A stretch of DNA of 64,000 nt from Herbaspirillum sp. Sphag64. GTDB taxonomy: Bacteria; Pseudomonadota; Gammaproteobacteria; Burkholderiales; Burkholderiaceae_D. The stretch covers positions 29,211 to 93,210 of the forward strand of contig NZ_JACHYE010000015.1 of NCBI RefSeq assembly GCF_014192645.1. Direction: 5' to 3'. This document shows positions 57,113 through 64,000 of this stretch, in pieces. The position numbers and the translations under genes were made by a program. Position 1 is the stretch's first letter. The number at the start of each line of letters is the position of its first letter. The notes below the pieces were generated by a model. That model did not search any database. It was given only the letters and a program-made list of their open reading frames with translations, and was not told the origin of the DNA.

Positions 57113-57520
57113 ATGGTTGGTATTCTTCTTCTTACCCATGCCCCGCTGGGTCAAGCTTTTATTTCAGCGGCCACGCATGTCTTTCGCGGTCAGCCAGAGC
57201 GCATTGAAGCCATTGATGTCATTGCCGACCAGAATCCGCTGGAAGTACAAAAGCTTGCCGAGGCTGCGGTGTGTCGACTCGATGACGGCAGTGGTGTGCT
57301 GGTCATTACCGATGTCATGGGTGGAACCCCATCGAACTGCACCGGCTTTTTGTGCACCATCGACAACGTGCAGGTGATTGCCGGCATCAGTCTCCCCATG
57401 CTGCTACGCGCATTGACCTACCGCAATGACACCCTCGACGTGGTTGTTGAAATGGCGCTTGCCGGCGGGCAGAGCGGTGCCGTTCGCGTCGATAACCGCA
57501 TTCGTGTTTCTTCTCAGTAA
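57113..57520 (+). CDS. PTS EIIA component, mannose family
   Basis: 135-residue cytoplasmic EIIA of the mannose/fructose/sorbose type. The phosphorylation site is His9 in GILLLTHAPLGQAF. Also visible: VITDVMGGTPSNC and VIAGISLPMLLRALTYR. In many betaproteobacteria this single EIIA-Man with HPr and EI occurs without EIIB or EIIC partners and is thought to act in regulation, for example of carbon storage. That fits this locus: no sugar permease is in the window. Confidence 0.92.
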   Translation: MVGILLLTHAPLGQAFISAATHVFRGQPERIEAIDVIADQNPLEVQKLAEAAVCRLDDGSGVLVITDVMGGTPSNCTGFLCTIDNVQVIAGISLPMLLRALTYRNDTLDVVVEMALAGGQSGAVRVDNRIRVSSQ

Positions 57521-57540
57521 CTGCCAGGAAAGAATTTCCC

Positions 57541-57810
57541 ATGATTCAAAAAGAACTTGAGATCATCAACAAGCTTGGTTTGCACGCACGTGCATCCGCC
57601 AAATTTACGCAGCTCGCATCGAAGTACAAATCGGAAGTCTGGATGACCTTCAACAAGCGTCGCGTCAACGCCAAATCCATTATGGGTGTGATGATGCTGG
57701 CTGCCGGCAAAGGTAGCGTTATTTTGCTGGAAACCAATGGCGAAGATGAGCAGGATTGCATGCAGGCGCTGGAGGGGTTGATCAAGGATTATTTCGGCGA
57801 AGGCCAGTAG
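57541..57810 (+). CDS. ptsH: PTS phosphocarrier HPr
   Basis: 89 residues. Phosphorylated by EI at His15 (NKLGLHARASAKF). It also has Ser46 in VNAKSIMGVMML, the site used by HPr kinase/phosphorylase in many proteobacteria. AGGAAAG precedes the ATG. Lies 20 bp after EIIA; passes phosphate from EI to EIIA. Confidence 0.97.
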   Translation: MIQKELEIINKLGLHARASAKFTQLASKYKSEVWMTFNKRRVNAKSIMGVMMLAAGKGSVILLETNGEDEQDCMQALEGLIKDYFGEGQ

Positions 57811-58002
57811 CCCGGAATACGCGATCCGCTGCCGATCCGGCGGGTGGCGGCGCCTGCAAGATCAGAACGATTCAAATTTTGTTTGTTTGCTCACACAATG
57901 ACCGTCGATTGCCAATTCAGACGTTGTCCGGTAAGGTTTCGCAGCCGACCGCGCGCAGCAAGGCATAAGACAGATCAATAAAACCAGCAGGAGACAAACG
58001 CG

Positions 58003-59793
58003 ATGGCATCCTTCACATTACATGGCATTCCGGTTTCAAAGGGAATTGCAATTGGCCGTGCCCATCTGTTGGCACCGGCCGCCCTGGACGTTAAACATTA
58101 CCTGATTCCCGAGGAGCAGGTAGAGGCTGAGGTCCTGCGGCTGAAAAACGCCATTTCAGCCGTTCATCATGAATTGCAGACTATCCGCAGCGAGTTGCCC
58201 AAGGAGGCACCACCGGAACTTGGTGCGTTTATCGATGTGCATGCGCTGATCCTGTCAGACCCAATGCTCGCCGAAGTGCCGTTGGAAATTATCCGCCATC
58301 GCTACTACAACGCCGAATGGGCGTTGGTGACCCAGATTGATAGTGTCTCAGCACAGTTTGACGAAATTGAAGATGCCTATCTGCGCGAGCGTAAGGCAGA
58401 TATTCAGCAAGTCGGAGATCGCATACTCAAGGTGCTGACCGGCAGCGCCATTAATTTGCCGCCGGCCGATGCAGGTGATGGTGCTACGGCCAATATCATC
58501 GTGGTCGCGCATGATATTTCGCCAGCAGACATGTTGCAATTCCGGGATGGTGCTTTTGGTGGTTTTGTTACCGATCTTGGCGGGCAGAATTCGCATACCG
58601 CCATCGTTGCGCGCAGTCTCGATATTCCCGCTGCAGTCGGTATGCACAATGCATCGGCACTGGTGAAACAGGACGACATACTGATTATCGACGGTGATGC
58701 CGGCGTGGCGATTGTCAATCCTTCGCCGCTGGTGTTGACACAATATCGCGCACGTCAGGAACGCCTGCTGCGAGATCGCAAGAAGCTGGGTCGTCTCAAG
58801 AAAACTCCCGCGATTACTCAGGATGGTATCGGCATTACCTTGCTGGCCAATATCGAGTTGCCCAGTGATAGTGCGGCGGCACTGGAAGCCGGCGCCAACG
58901 GTGTCGGTCTGTTTCGGTCTGAGTTTCTATTCATGGGGCGCGGTGCCGGCCATCTGGAGAAATTCCCTTCCGAAGAAGAACAACTGGAGTCTTATCGCCA
59001 GGCAGTCGTCTCCATGAAGGGCCGACCAGTCACCATTCGCACGCTCGACGTTGGTGCTGACAAGCCGCTCGATGCGGATGAGCAGACGGCGCTCAATCCG
59101 GCGCTCGGTTTGCGTGCAATCCGTTATTGTCTGAGTGAGCCGCAGATGTTCCTGACGCAATTACGGGCAATTTTGCGGGCCTCGGCATTTGGACCGATTA
59201 AATTATTGATCCCGATGATGGCGCATGCGTTTGAGGTAGATCAGACACTCGCCTTGATTGAGCAGGCCAAAGAACAATTGCGGGAGCGCGAGCAAAAGTT
59301 TGATGAAAATATACCGATCGGAGCGATGATTGAAATCCCGGCTGCTGCCCTGGCGCTGCCGATCTTCATCAAGCGTCTCGATTTCCTCTCCATCGGTACC
59401 AACGATCTGATTCAATATACGCTCGCGATTGACCGCGTTGATCACGAAGTGGCACATCTTTATGACCCACTGCATCCGGCAGTATTGTTCCTGCTCTCGA
59501 CCGTGATCGCGACAGCGCGCAAGGCTGATATTCCAGTATCCGTCTGTGGTGAGATGGCGGGTGATATCAAGTGGACGCGTCTGTTGCTGGGAATGGGACT
59601 GCAAGAATTTTCAATGCATCCTTCACAACTGTTGTCGGTCAAGCAGGAAATCCTCAATAGTAATCTCAGCTTGCTGGAGCCACAGGTAAAGAAGGTCTTG
59701 CGGGCAACCGAGCCGGCGGCCATTGAGCTGGCCATGACACAGTTGCAATCACTCAACAGTGAAGTCGAGGTCAAGGCTGTACGTCGCCGATAA
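58003..59793 (+). CDS. ptsI: PTS enzyme I (PEP-protein phosphotransferase)
   Basis: Autophosphorylates from PEP and passes phosphate to HPr. 596 residues, AGGAGA before ATG. N-terminal HPr-binding domain, active-site His198 in DLGGQNSHTAIVARSLDIPA, and a PEP-binding barrel with GVGLFRSEFLFMGRG, IRTLDVGADKPL, NPALGLRAIRYCL, DFLSIGTNDLIQYTLAIDR and the catalytic Cys in VSVCGEMAGD. Separated from ptsH by 192 bp without another gene, so it may have its own promoter. Completes the EI-HPr-EIIA relay. Confidence 0.97.
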   Translation: MASFTLHGIPVSKGIAIGRAHLLAPAALDVKHYLIPEEQVEAEVLRLKNAISAVHHELQTIRSELPKEAPPELGAFIDVHALILSDPMLAEVPLEIIRHRYYNAEWALVTQIDSVSAQFDEIEDAYLRERKADIQQVGDRILKVLTGSAINLPPADAGDGATANIIVVAHDISPADMLQFRDGAFGGFVTDLGGQNSHTAIVARSLDIPAAVGMHNASALVKQDDILIIDGDAGVAIVNPSPLVLTQYRARQERLLRDRKKLGRLKKTPAITQDGIGITLLANIELPSDSAAALEAGANGVGLFRSEFLFMGRGAGHLEKFPSEEEQLESYRQAVVSMKGRPVTIRTLDVGADKPLDADEQTALNPALGLRAIRYCLSEPQMFLTQLRAILRASAFGPIKLLIPMMAHAFEVDQTLALIEQAKEQLREREQKFDENIPIGAMIEIPAAALALPIFIKRLDFLSIGTNDLIQYTLAIDRVDHEVAHLYDPLHPAVLFLLSTVIATARKADIPVSVCGEMAGDIKWTRLLLGMGLQEFSMHPSQLLSVKQEILNSNLSLLEPQVKKVLRATEPAAIELAMTQLQSLNSEVEVKAVRRR

Positions 59794-59812
59794 CGACGGT
59801 TTTCAGTTGGAT

Positions 59813-59839
59813 AGTCGGGTTTGACGGCATCGCCCGACT
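59813..59839 (+). terminator. Hairpin after ptsI
   Basis: AGTCGGG / CCCGACT, a 7-bp stem with a 13-nt loop, starts 20 bp after the ptsI stop and is followed by TGGTTATTCTT. A moderate terminator at best; it may separate ptsI transcription from the metX leader. Confidence 0.55.
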
Positions 59840-59857
59840 TGGTTATTCTTGCATTAC

Positions 59858-59940
59858 TGCGCCGATTTGAATGGTTTAACCAACCTCAGCTTGCGGGCGC
59901 CGGGACGATTGTTCCAACTAAATACGGCTAAAGCGAGCTT
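59858..59940 (+). ncRNA. SAM-II-type riboswitch upstream of metX
   Basis: H-type pseudoknot with SAM-II signatures. P1: GCGCC (59859-59863) with GGCGC (59896-59900). P2: AGCTTGC (59888-59894, inside the P1 loop) with GCGAGCT (59933-59939), 7 bp with one G-U. Conserved pieces as in SAM-II: GATTTG directly after P1, CTTGCG closing the loop, CTAAA in the second loop and GCTAAAGC next to P2. The P1 loop is longer than in the examples I remember, and a hairpin GGGAC-GATT-GTTCC (59902-59915) is inserted after P1. Metabolite binding is inferred. The gene it precedes, metX, is the classical SAM-II target. Confidence 0.85.
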
Positions 59941-59978
59941 GGCGTTGTGAATACAATGTGCAGTACAAGCCCAGAATT

Positions 59979-60012
59979 AGCCCGAGAGCCTTAGTGCTTC
60001 CGGGCTTTTTTA
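59979..60012 (+). terminator. Rho-independent terminator between riboswitch and metX
   Basis: AGCCCG (59979-59984) / CGGGCT (60001-60006) with a 16-nt loop, followed by a run of six T. It lies about 40 bp downstream of the SAM-II aptamer and about 50 bp before the metX ATG, so it probably serves as the expression platform: termination when SAM is abundant. Confidence 0.8.
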
Positions 60013-60063
60013 TTTTCAGGGTGGAAAATCTGCGTTGGAAACTTACGGACAACAAAGAAAACC

Positions 60064-61203
60064 ATGTCGATCGGAATCGTATCGCCGCAAATCATGCACT
60101 TTTCGGAACCGCTGCCGCTTAAAAGCGGTGCGAGTCTCACCGATTACGTCTTGATGTACGAAACATATGGCACGCTCAATGCCGACAAATCCAATGCCGT
60201 GCTGGTCTGCCACGCACTTAACGCTTCGCATCATGTGGCCGGCGTCTATCGTGACGAACCAGATAACGTTGGCTGGTGGGACAACATGGTGGGACCAGGT
60301 AAATCGCTCGATACCGACAAATTCTTTGTCATCGGTATCAATAACCTGGGCTCTTGTTTCGGTTCGACCGGTCCGATGCATACCAATCCTGCCACTGGCA
60401 AACCTTATGGCGCCAGCTTCCCGGTGGTGACAGTGGAGGATTGGGTCGGCGCACAGGCACGGCTGGCCGATGCGCTGGGTATTGCCCAGTTTGCCGCAGT
60501 CATGGGAGGCTCGCTCGGTGGTATGCAGGCATTGGCCTGGAGCATGATGTATCCAGACCGTTTGCGGCACTGTATTGTGATTGCGTCTACCCCAAAATTG
60601 TCGGCACAAAATATTGCCTTCAATGACGTTGCGCGTCAGGCCATTCTGACCGATCCGGATTATCACGGCGGAGACTTCTATGCGCATGGTGTCGTGCCCA
60701 AGAACGGCCTGCGGGTTGCCCGTATGGTTGGCCACATCACCTACCTGTCGGATGACGACATGGCGGAAAAATTCGGTCGGGACCTGCGTTCTGACGATTA
60801 CCAGTTTGGATATGGCGTCGATTTTGAAATCGAATCGTATTTGCGCTATCAAGGTGACAAGTTCTCGACGTATTTCGATGCCAATACCTATTTGCTGATT
60901 ACCAAAGCGCTCGATTATTTTGACCCTGCCAGAGAACATGGTGGTGACCTGGTCAAAGCGTTTGCCAATACGCGCGCCCAGTTTCTGCTGGCTTCGTTTA
61001 CGACCGACTGGCGCTTTTCCCCCGAGCGTAGCCGTGAAATGGTGCAAGCCCTGGTCAGCAACAAGCGTCAAGTGACCTATGCAGAAATCGATGCGCCCCA
61101 CGGACACGATGCATTTTTGCTGGATGACGCCCGCTATATGCGATTGCTGCGTGAATATTATCAACGCGTATGGGCCGAGATTGCCCCCAAGGAGCGTGCA
61201 TGA
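60064..61203 (+). CDS. metX: Homoserine O-acyltransferase
   Basis: First committed step of methionine synthesis: acylates homoserine (acetyl- or, as in many proteobacterial MetX, succinyl-CoA; the donor cannot be settled by eye). 379 residues, alpha/beta-hydrolase fold. Conserved: [41 protein letters not shown], nucleophile Ser in [14 protein letters not shown], His in [15 protein letters not shown]. Overlaps metW by the ATGA at 61200, so both are co-translated. Preceded by a SAM-II-type riboswitch and terminator. Confidence 0.96.
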   Translation: MSIGIVSPQIMHFSEPLPLKSGASLTDYVLMYETYGTLNADKSNAVLVCHALNASHHVAGVYRDEPDNVGWWDNMVGPGKSLDTDKFFVIGINNLGSCFGSTGPMHTNPATGKPYGASFPVVTVEDWVGAQARLADALGIAQFAAVMGGSLGGMQALAWSMMYPDRLRHCIVIASTPKLSAQNIAFNDVARQAILTDPDYHGGDFYAHGVVPKNGLRVARMVGHITYLSDDDMAEKFGRDLRSDDYQFGYGVDFEIESYLRYQGDKFSTYFDANTYLLITKALDYFDPAREHGGDLVKAFANTRAQFLLASFTTDWRFSPERSREMVQALVSNKRQVTYAEIDAPHGHDAFLLDDARYMRLLREYYQRVWAEIAPKERA

Positions 61204-61802
61204 ATTTCCCTGAACTGAGCGCATTACGTCCTGATCTGGCCTTCATCGCCCACTGGATAAAGCCCGGGGCACAAGTGCTTGATGTTGGCTGTGGCGATGG
61301 CGTCATGCTGGACTACCTGCAGACTGACAAAGCTTGCAGTGGCTACGGGATTGAAATTGCGGATGCCTTGATACCACAATGCGTGGCACGCAACGTTTCG
61401 GTTATCCAGCAAGATCTGGAGGGGGGCCTTGCCATGTTTGAGGACAATGCTTTTGACACGGTGTTGTGCTTGTCGGCGTTGCAAATGGTCAAGGACGTCG
61501 AAGGTATTTTGCGTGAAATCGCCCGGGTTGGAAGGGAGTCGACTGTTTCCTTCCCCAATTTCGCCTACTGGTCGCATCGGGTAGCATTGCTACGCGGTCG
61601 CATGCCGGTCTCCAAGTCGTTGCCCTATGAATGGTACGACACGCCCAATGTACGCTGCGCCACCATCAAGGATTTTGAAGCACTGGCCAACGATGTTGGA
61701 CTGGAAGTTATTGAATGTGTCGCCTTGCATGAGGGTAAGCCAATCAGCTTCCTGCCCAACTGGCGTGGCAGTCTCGCCGTATTTCGGCTCAGGAAAAAAT
61801 AA
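61200..61802 (+). CDS. metW: Methionine biosynthesis protein MetW
   Basis: About 200 residues, methyltransferase-like fold: [65 protein letters not shown] and the tail [19 protein letters not shown]. MetW works with MetX in homoserine acylation in several proteobacteria; its gene nearly always follows metX. Translationally coupled to metX here; the start is the ATG inside the metX stop. Confidence 0.95.
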   Translation: MNFPELSALRPDLAFIAHWIKPGAQVLDVGCGDGVMLDYLQTDKACSGYGIEIADALIPQCVARNVSVIQQDLEGGLAMFEDNAFDTVLCLSALQMVKDVEGILREIARVGRESTVSFPNFAYWSHRVALLRGRMPVSKSLPYEWYDTPNVRCATIKDFEALANDVGLEVIECVALHEGKPISFLPNWRGSLAVFRLRKK

Positions 61803-61926
61803 GAAGGGCAGCGGAGGAGCTGCTCGTGAAAATTCCTGTATGTGAACAAATGTTGCCTGAAAGTGGTCAGAGCTGTTCTCGTCTGATGGCTTTTCCTTTT
61901 GCTACTTGTCACTTTATCGCTCACCT

Positions 61927-63168
61927 ATGACCAATACTCGCCTGTCGTGGCACAGCTACCTCAATCGGCGCATGCTGATTTGCCTGTTTCTGGGCTTTAC
62001 CTCGGGGCTCCCTTTGTTCATTTTGCTGAGTCTGTTGCAGGCGTGGTTGGCCAAATCGGGTCTGAACGTCAAGGCGCTGGGTTTGTTTGCGCTGGTCATG
62101 TTTCCTTACACCTGGAAATTTGTCTGGTCACCGCTGATGGACCGCTTTCAATTCGGGCGGCTGGGGCGTCGCCGTGGCTGGATGCTGTTGACCCAGATTG
62201 GATTGTTTCTGGGCATCGGCAGCATGGGAATGCTGGACCCCCAGACTCAGGTCGGCGATATCGCCTTGATGGCATCGCTGGTAGCGTTCCTGTCGGCTAG
62301 CCAGGATATTGTCATCGATGCCTATCGTCGTGAAATTCTCTCTGAGCAGGAGCTTGGACTAGGTAGTGCGCTCCATGTCAATGCCTATAAACTGTCGGGG
62401 ATGGTGCCGGGCGCGCTGTCGCTGGTGTTAGCTGATCTGTTGCCATGGCACATTGTGTTCTGGATCACCGCCTGTTTCATGTTGCCGGGATTATTGTGCA
62501 CCATCGTCATCAAGGAGCCGGTAGTCTATGGCGAACCGCCGAAAACACTGCGGGCGGCGGTTTTGCAGCCGTTTCAGGAGTTTGTGGCGCGCGATGGATG
62601 GCGTCAGGCCTTATGGGTGCTTGGGTTCATCTTCCTCTACAAGCTAGGCGACAGCATGGCGACCGCACTGGCTACCAAGTTTTACATTGATCTGGGTTTT
62701 TCCATGACCCAGATTGGTGTTGTTTCCAAAACCACCAGTCTTTGGGCCAGCGTAATGGGAGGCATTGTTGGCGGAATCTGGATGATCCGCCTGGGAATCA
62801 ATCGCGCACTGTGGATTTTTGGCATAGTGCAGGCCGTGACCATCCTCGGGTTTGCCTGGCTGGCGCATGTCGGCGCTGACCTTCCTACTCTGGCGTTGGT
62901 GATCGGTGCCGAGGCGTTTGGGGTTGGGGTTGGTACCGCTGCATTCGTCGCCTACATCATGCGTGAAACTGATCCCCGTTATACCGCCACGCAATTTGCG
63001 TTATTCACCAGTCTGGCCGCGGTGCCGCGTACCTTCATCAACTCCTCCGTTGGCTACATCGTTGCTGAGCTGGGCTGGTTCAATTTTTTCCTGCTCTGTT
63101 TTGTATTGGCAATCCCGGGAATGCTGATGTTATTCAAGATTGCCCCGTGGCATCACAAACAGATCTGA
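61927..63168 (+). CDS. ampG: AmpG-type muropeptide permease
   Basis: Imports GlcNAc-anhydroMurNAc peptides during cell-wall recycling. About 413 residues, MFS fold: FLGFTSGLPLFILLSLLQAW, MFPYTWKFVWSPLMDRFQFG, RRGWMLLTQIGL, SASQDIVIDAYRREIL, FLYKLGDSMATALATKFYI. It lacks the last two helices present in E. coli AmpG (491 residues), as in other betaproteobacterial forms. Start at the ATG of MTNTRLSWHSYLNRRMLI; the frame extends seven codons upstream. It is 125 bp after metW and probably transcribed separately. Confidence 0.93.
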   Translation: MTNTRLSWHSYLNRRMLICLFLGFTSGLPLFILLSLLQAWLAKSGLNVKALGLFALVMFPYTWKFVWSPLMDRFQFGRLGRRRGWMLLTQIGLFLGIGSMGMLDPQTQVGDIALMASLVAFLSASQDIVIDAYRREILSEQELGLGSALHVNAYKLSGMVPGALSLVLADLLPWHIVFWITACFMLPGLLCTIVIKEPVVYGEPPKTLRAAVLQPFQEFVARDGWRQALWVLGFIFLYKLGDSMATALATKFYIDLGFSMTQIGVVSKTTSLWASVMGGIVGGIWMIRLGINRALWIFGIVQAVTILGFAWLAHVGADLPTLALVIGAEAFGVGVGTAAFVAYIMRETDPRYTATQFALFTSLAAVPRTFINSSVGYIVAELGWFNFFLLCFVLAIPGMLMLFKIAPWHHKQI

Positions 63169-63265
63169 GAGGATCGGTTTAACGGGACATTTTGATGGCT
63201 TGTATCGTTGAGAGAGCGAAAAAATCGGATCGGAGATAATTTATAAGCCCTAGAGACAAAATAAG

Positions 63266-63294
63266 TTGACAAGCAAAAAGTGTTCGTCTATAGT
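63266..63294 (+). promoter_or_regulatory. Sigma-70 promoter of the tRNA-tuf operon
   Basis: TTGACA (63266-63271), a 17-bp spacer and TATAGT (63289-63294): a near-consensus promoter 17 bp before tRNA-Tyr. Transcription should start near 63301. Confidence 0.85.
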
Positions 63295-63310
63295 TTTGAG
63301 TTCCCCGAGC

Positions 63311-63396
63311 GGAGAGGTGGCCGAGTGGTTAATGGCAGCAGACTGTAAATCTGCCCTCTTACGAGTACGCTGGTTCGAATCCAGCCCTCTCCACCA
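63311..63396 (+). tRNA. tRNA-Tyr (GTA)
   Basis: 86 nt with a class II variable arm. Acceptor stem GGAGAGG / CCTCTCC, anticodon GTA in ACTGTAAAT, T-arm GGTTCGAATCC, and encoded CCA. Confidence 0.97.
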
Positions 63397-63449
63397 TTAT
63401 GGGAGCAGTCAAAAGTACATTGCGGCTGTGAAGTTTTGAAAGTTTCCTC

Positions 63450-63523
63450 GCGGGTGTAGCTCAATGGTAGAGCTGAAGCCTTCCAAGCTTATGACGAGGG
63501 TTCGATTCCCTTCACCCGCTCCA
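63450..63523 (+). tRNA. tRNA-Gly (TCC)
   Basis: 74 nt. Acceptor stem GCGGGTG / CACCCGC, anticodon TCC in CTTCCAA, GGTTCGATTCC in the T-arm, and encoded CCA. Confidence 0.97.
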
Positions 63524-63561
63524 GTTTTTGTTGGTTGTATTATTGGTACGGCCGCAGGTAA

Positions 63562-63636
<75 letters not shown>

Positions 63637-63746
63637 GTTTAAGTAGTGAGTTGCTGCAAGTAGGTGTGTGCACCTAGGTCGCTGCAAGAAGTCAGCAAGT
63701 CGGGCGCGTTGCCTGAACATTCTCATCAAATCGTTAGGAGTCTAAG

Positions 63747-64000
63747 ATGGCAAAAGGCAAGTTTGAGCGGACCAAGCCGCACGTGAATGTGGGCACAATT
63801 GGCCACGTTGACCATGGCAAGACCACACTGACAGCGGCGATTGCGACCGTGTTGTCGAAGAAGTTTGGCGGCGAAGCCAAAGCCTACGATCAAATTGACG
63901 CAGCACCAGAAGAAAAGGCACGCGGCATCACGATCAACACAGCACACGTTGAATACGAAACAGCCAACCGTCACTACGCTCACGTTGACTGCCCAGGCCA
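63747..64000 (+). CDS. tuf: Elongation factor Tu, 5' part (cut by window end)
   Basis: The first ~84 codons: [21 protein letters not shown]-loop [14 protein letters not shown], and the switch I region [19 protein letters not shown], running into DCPGH at the edge. TTAGGAG lies 7 bp before ATG. EF-Tu delivers aminoacyl-tRNA to the ribosome. It is probably co-transcribed with the three upstream tRNAs. Confidence 0.99.
   Translation, partial: MAKGKFERTKPHVNVGTIGHVDHGKTTLTAAIATVLSKKFGGEAKAYDQIDAAPEEKARGITINTAHVEYETANRHYAHVDCPG

Overview
The window reads as a contiguous piece of chromosome from a betaproteobacterium of the order Burkholderiales, most likely family Oxalobacteraceae (Herminiimonas/Janthinobacterium/Collimonas-like). 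The grounds are the blocks rsmB-DUF4390-ntrY-ntrX, torF-glnK-amtB followed by gshA-gshB-EIIA(Man)-ptsH-ptsI, and metX-metW-ampG, together with DUF3567, DUF1840 and DUF3717 proteins and a phasin. The assignment rests on recognised families and gene order, not on a database search.

Layout. 1-1.3 kb: 3' part of a chemoreceptor. 1.3-9.6 kb: a BaeSR-like two-component system divergent from a tripartite RND efflux pump, with a BaeR-box-like 18-mer in front of the pump. 9.7-24.6 kb: YceI, a large hybrid sensor kinase, proline iminopeptidase, a LysR/MFS divergent pair, ribA, a CobW GTPase, a CHASE-PAS-GGDEF-EAL protein and an MnmC whose methyltransferase half looks dead. 24.6-33 kb: small envelope protein, FAD dehydrogenase, phasin, patatin phospholipase, DUF3717, then a sulfur-scavenging set (sfnB, flavin monooxygenase, NlpA/MetQ-type binding protein). 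33-45.9 kb: kup, an EamA transporter, a TrmB-like methyltransferase, ntrX/ntrY/DUF4390/rsmB, a second MFS transporter and small envelope proteins. 45.9-51.2 kb: comM, broken by an AT-rich insertion with two tyrosine recombinases, the second fused in frame to the C-terminal half of a flavin amine oxidase, plus a truncated desaturase. 51.2-57.1 kb: ubiK; torF-glnK-amtB behind a sigma-54 promoter with two upstream NtrC-type sites; glutathione synthesis genes. 57.1-61.8 kb: sugar-PTS phosphorelay genes, then a SAM-II-type riboswitch plus terminator in front of metX-metW. 61.9-64 kb: ampG and the tRNA-Tyr/Gly/Thr-tuf operon, cut by the window end.

How the parts work together. Nitrogen sensing is unusually visible: GlnK and AmtB under apparent NtrC/sigma-54 control, and an NtrY/NtrX pair about 10 kb away. 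Methionine and sulfur physiology appears twice: the sfnB-monooxygenase-binding protein set for sulfur scavenging, and metXW under a SAM-sensing leader. The most unusual items are the disrupted comM with its chimeric recombinase-oxidase gene, the SAM-II-like RNA with enlarged loops, and MnmC's degenerate methyltransferase domain. No CRISPR array, complete prophage or recognisable defence system was seen.
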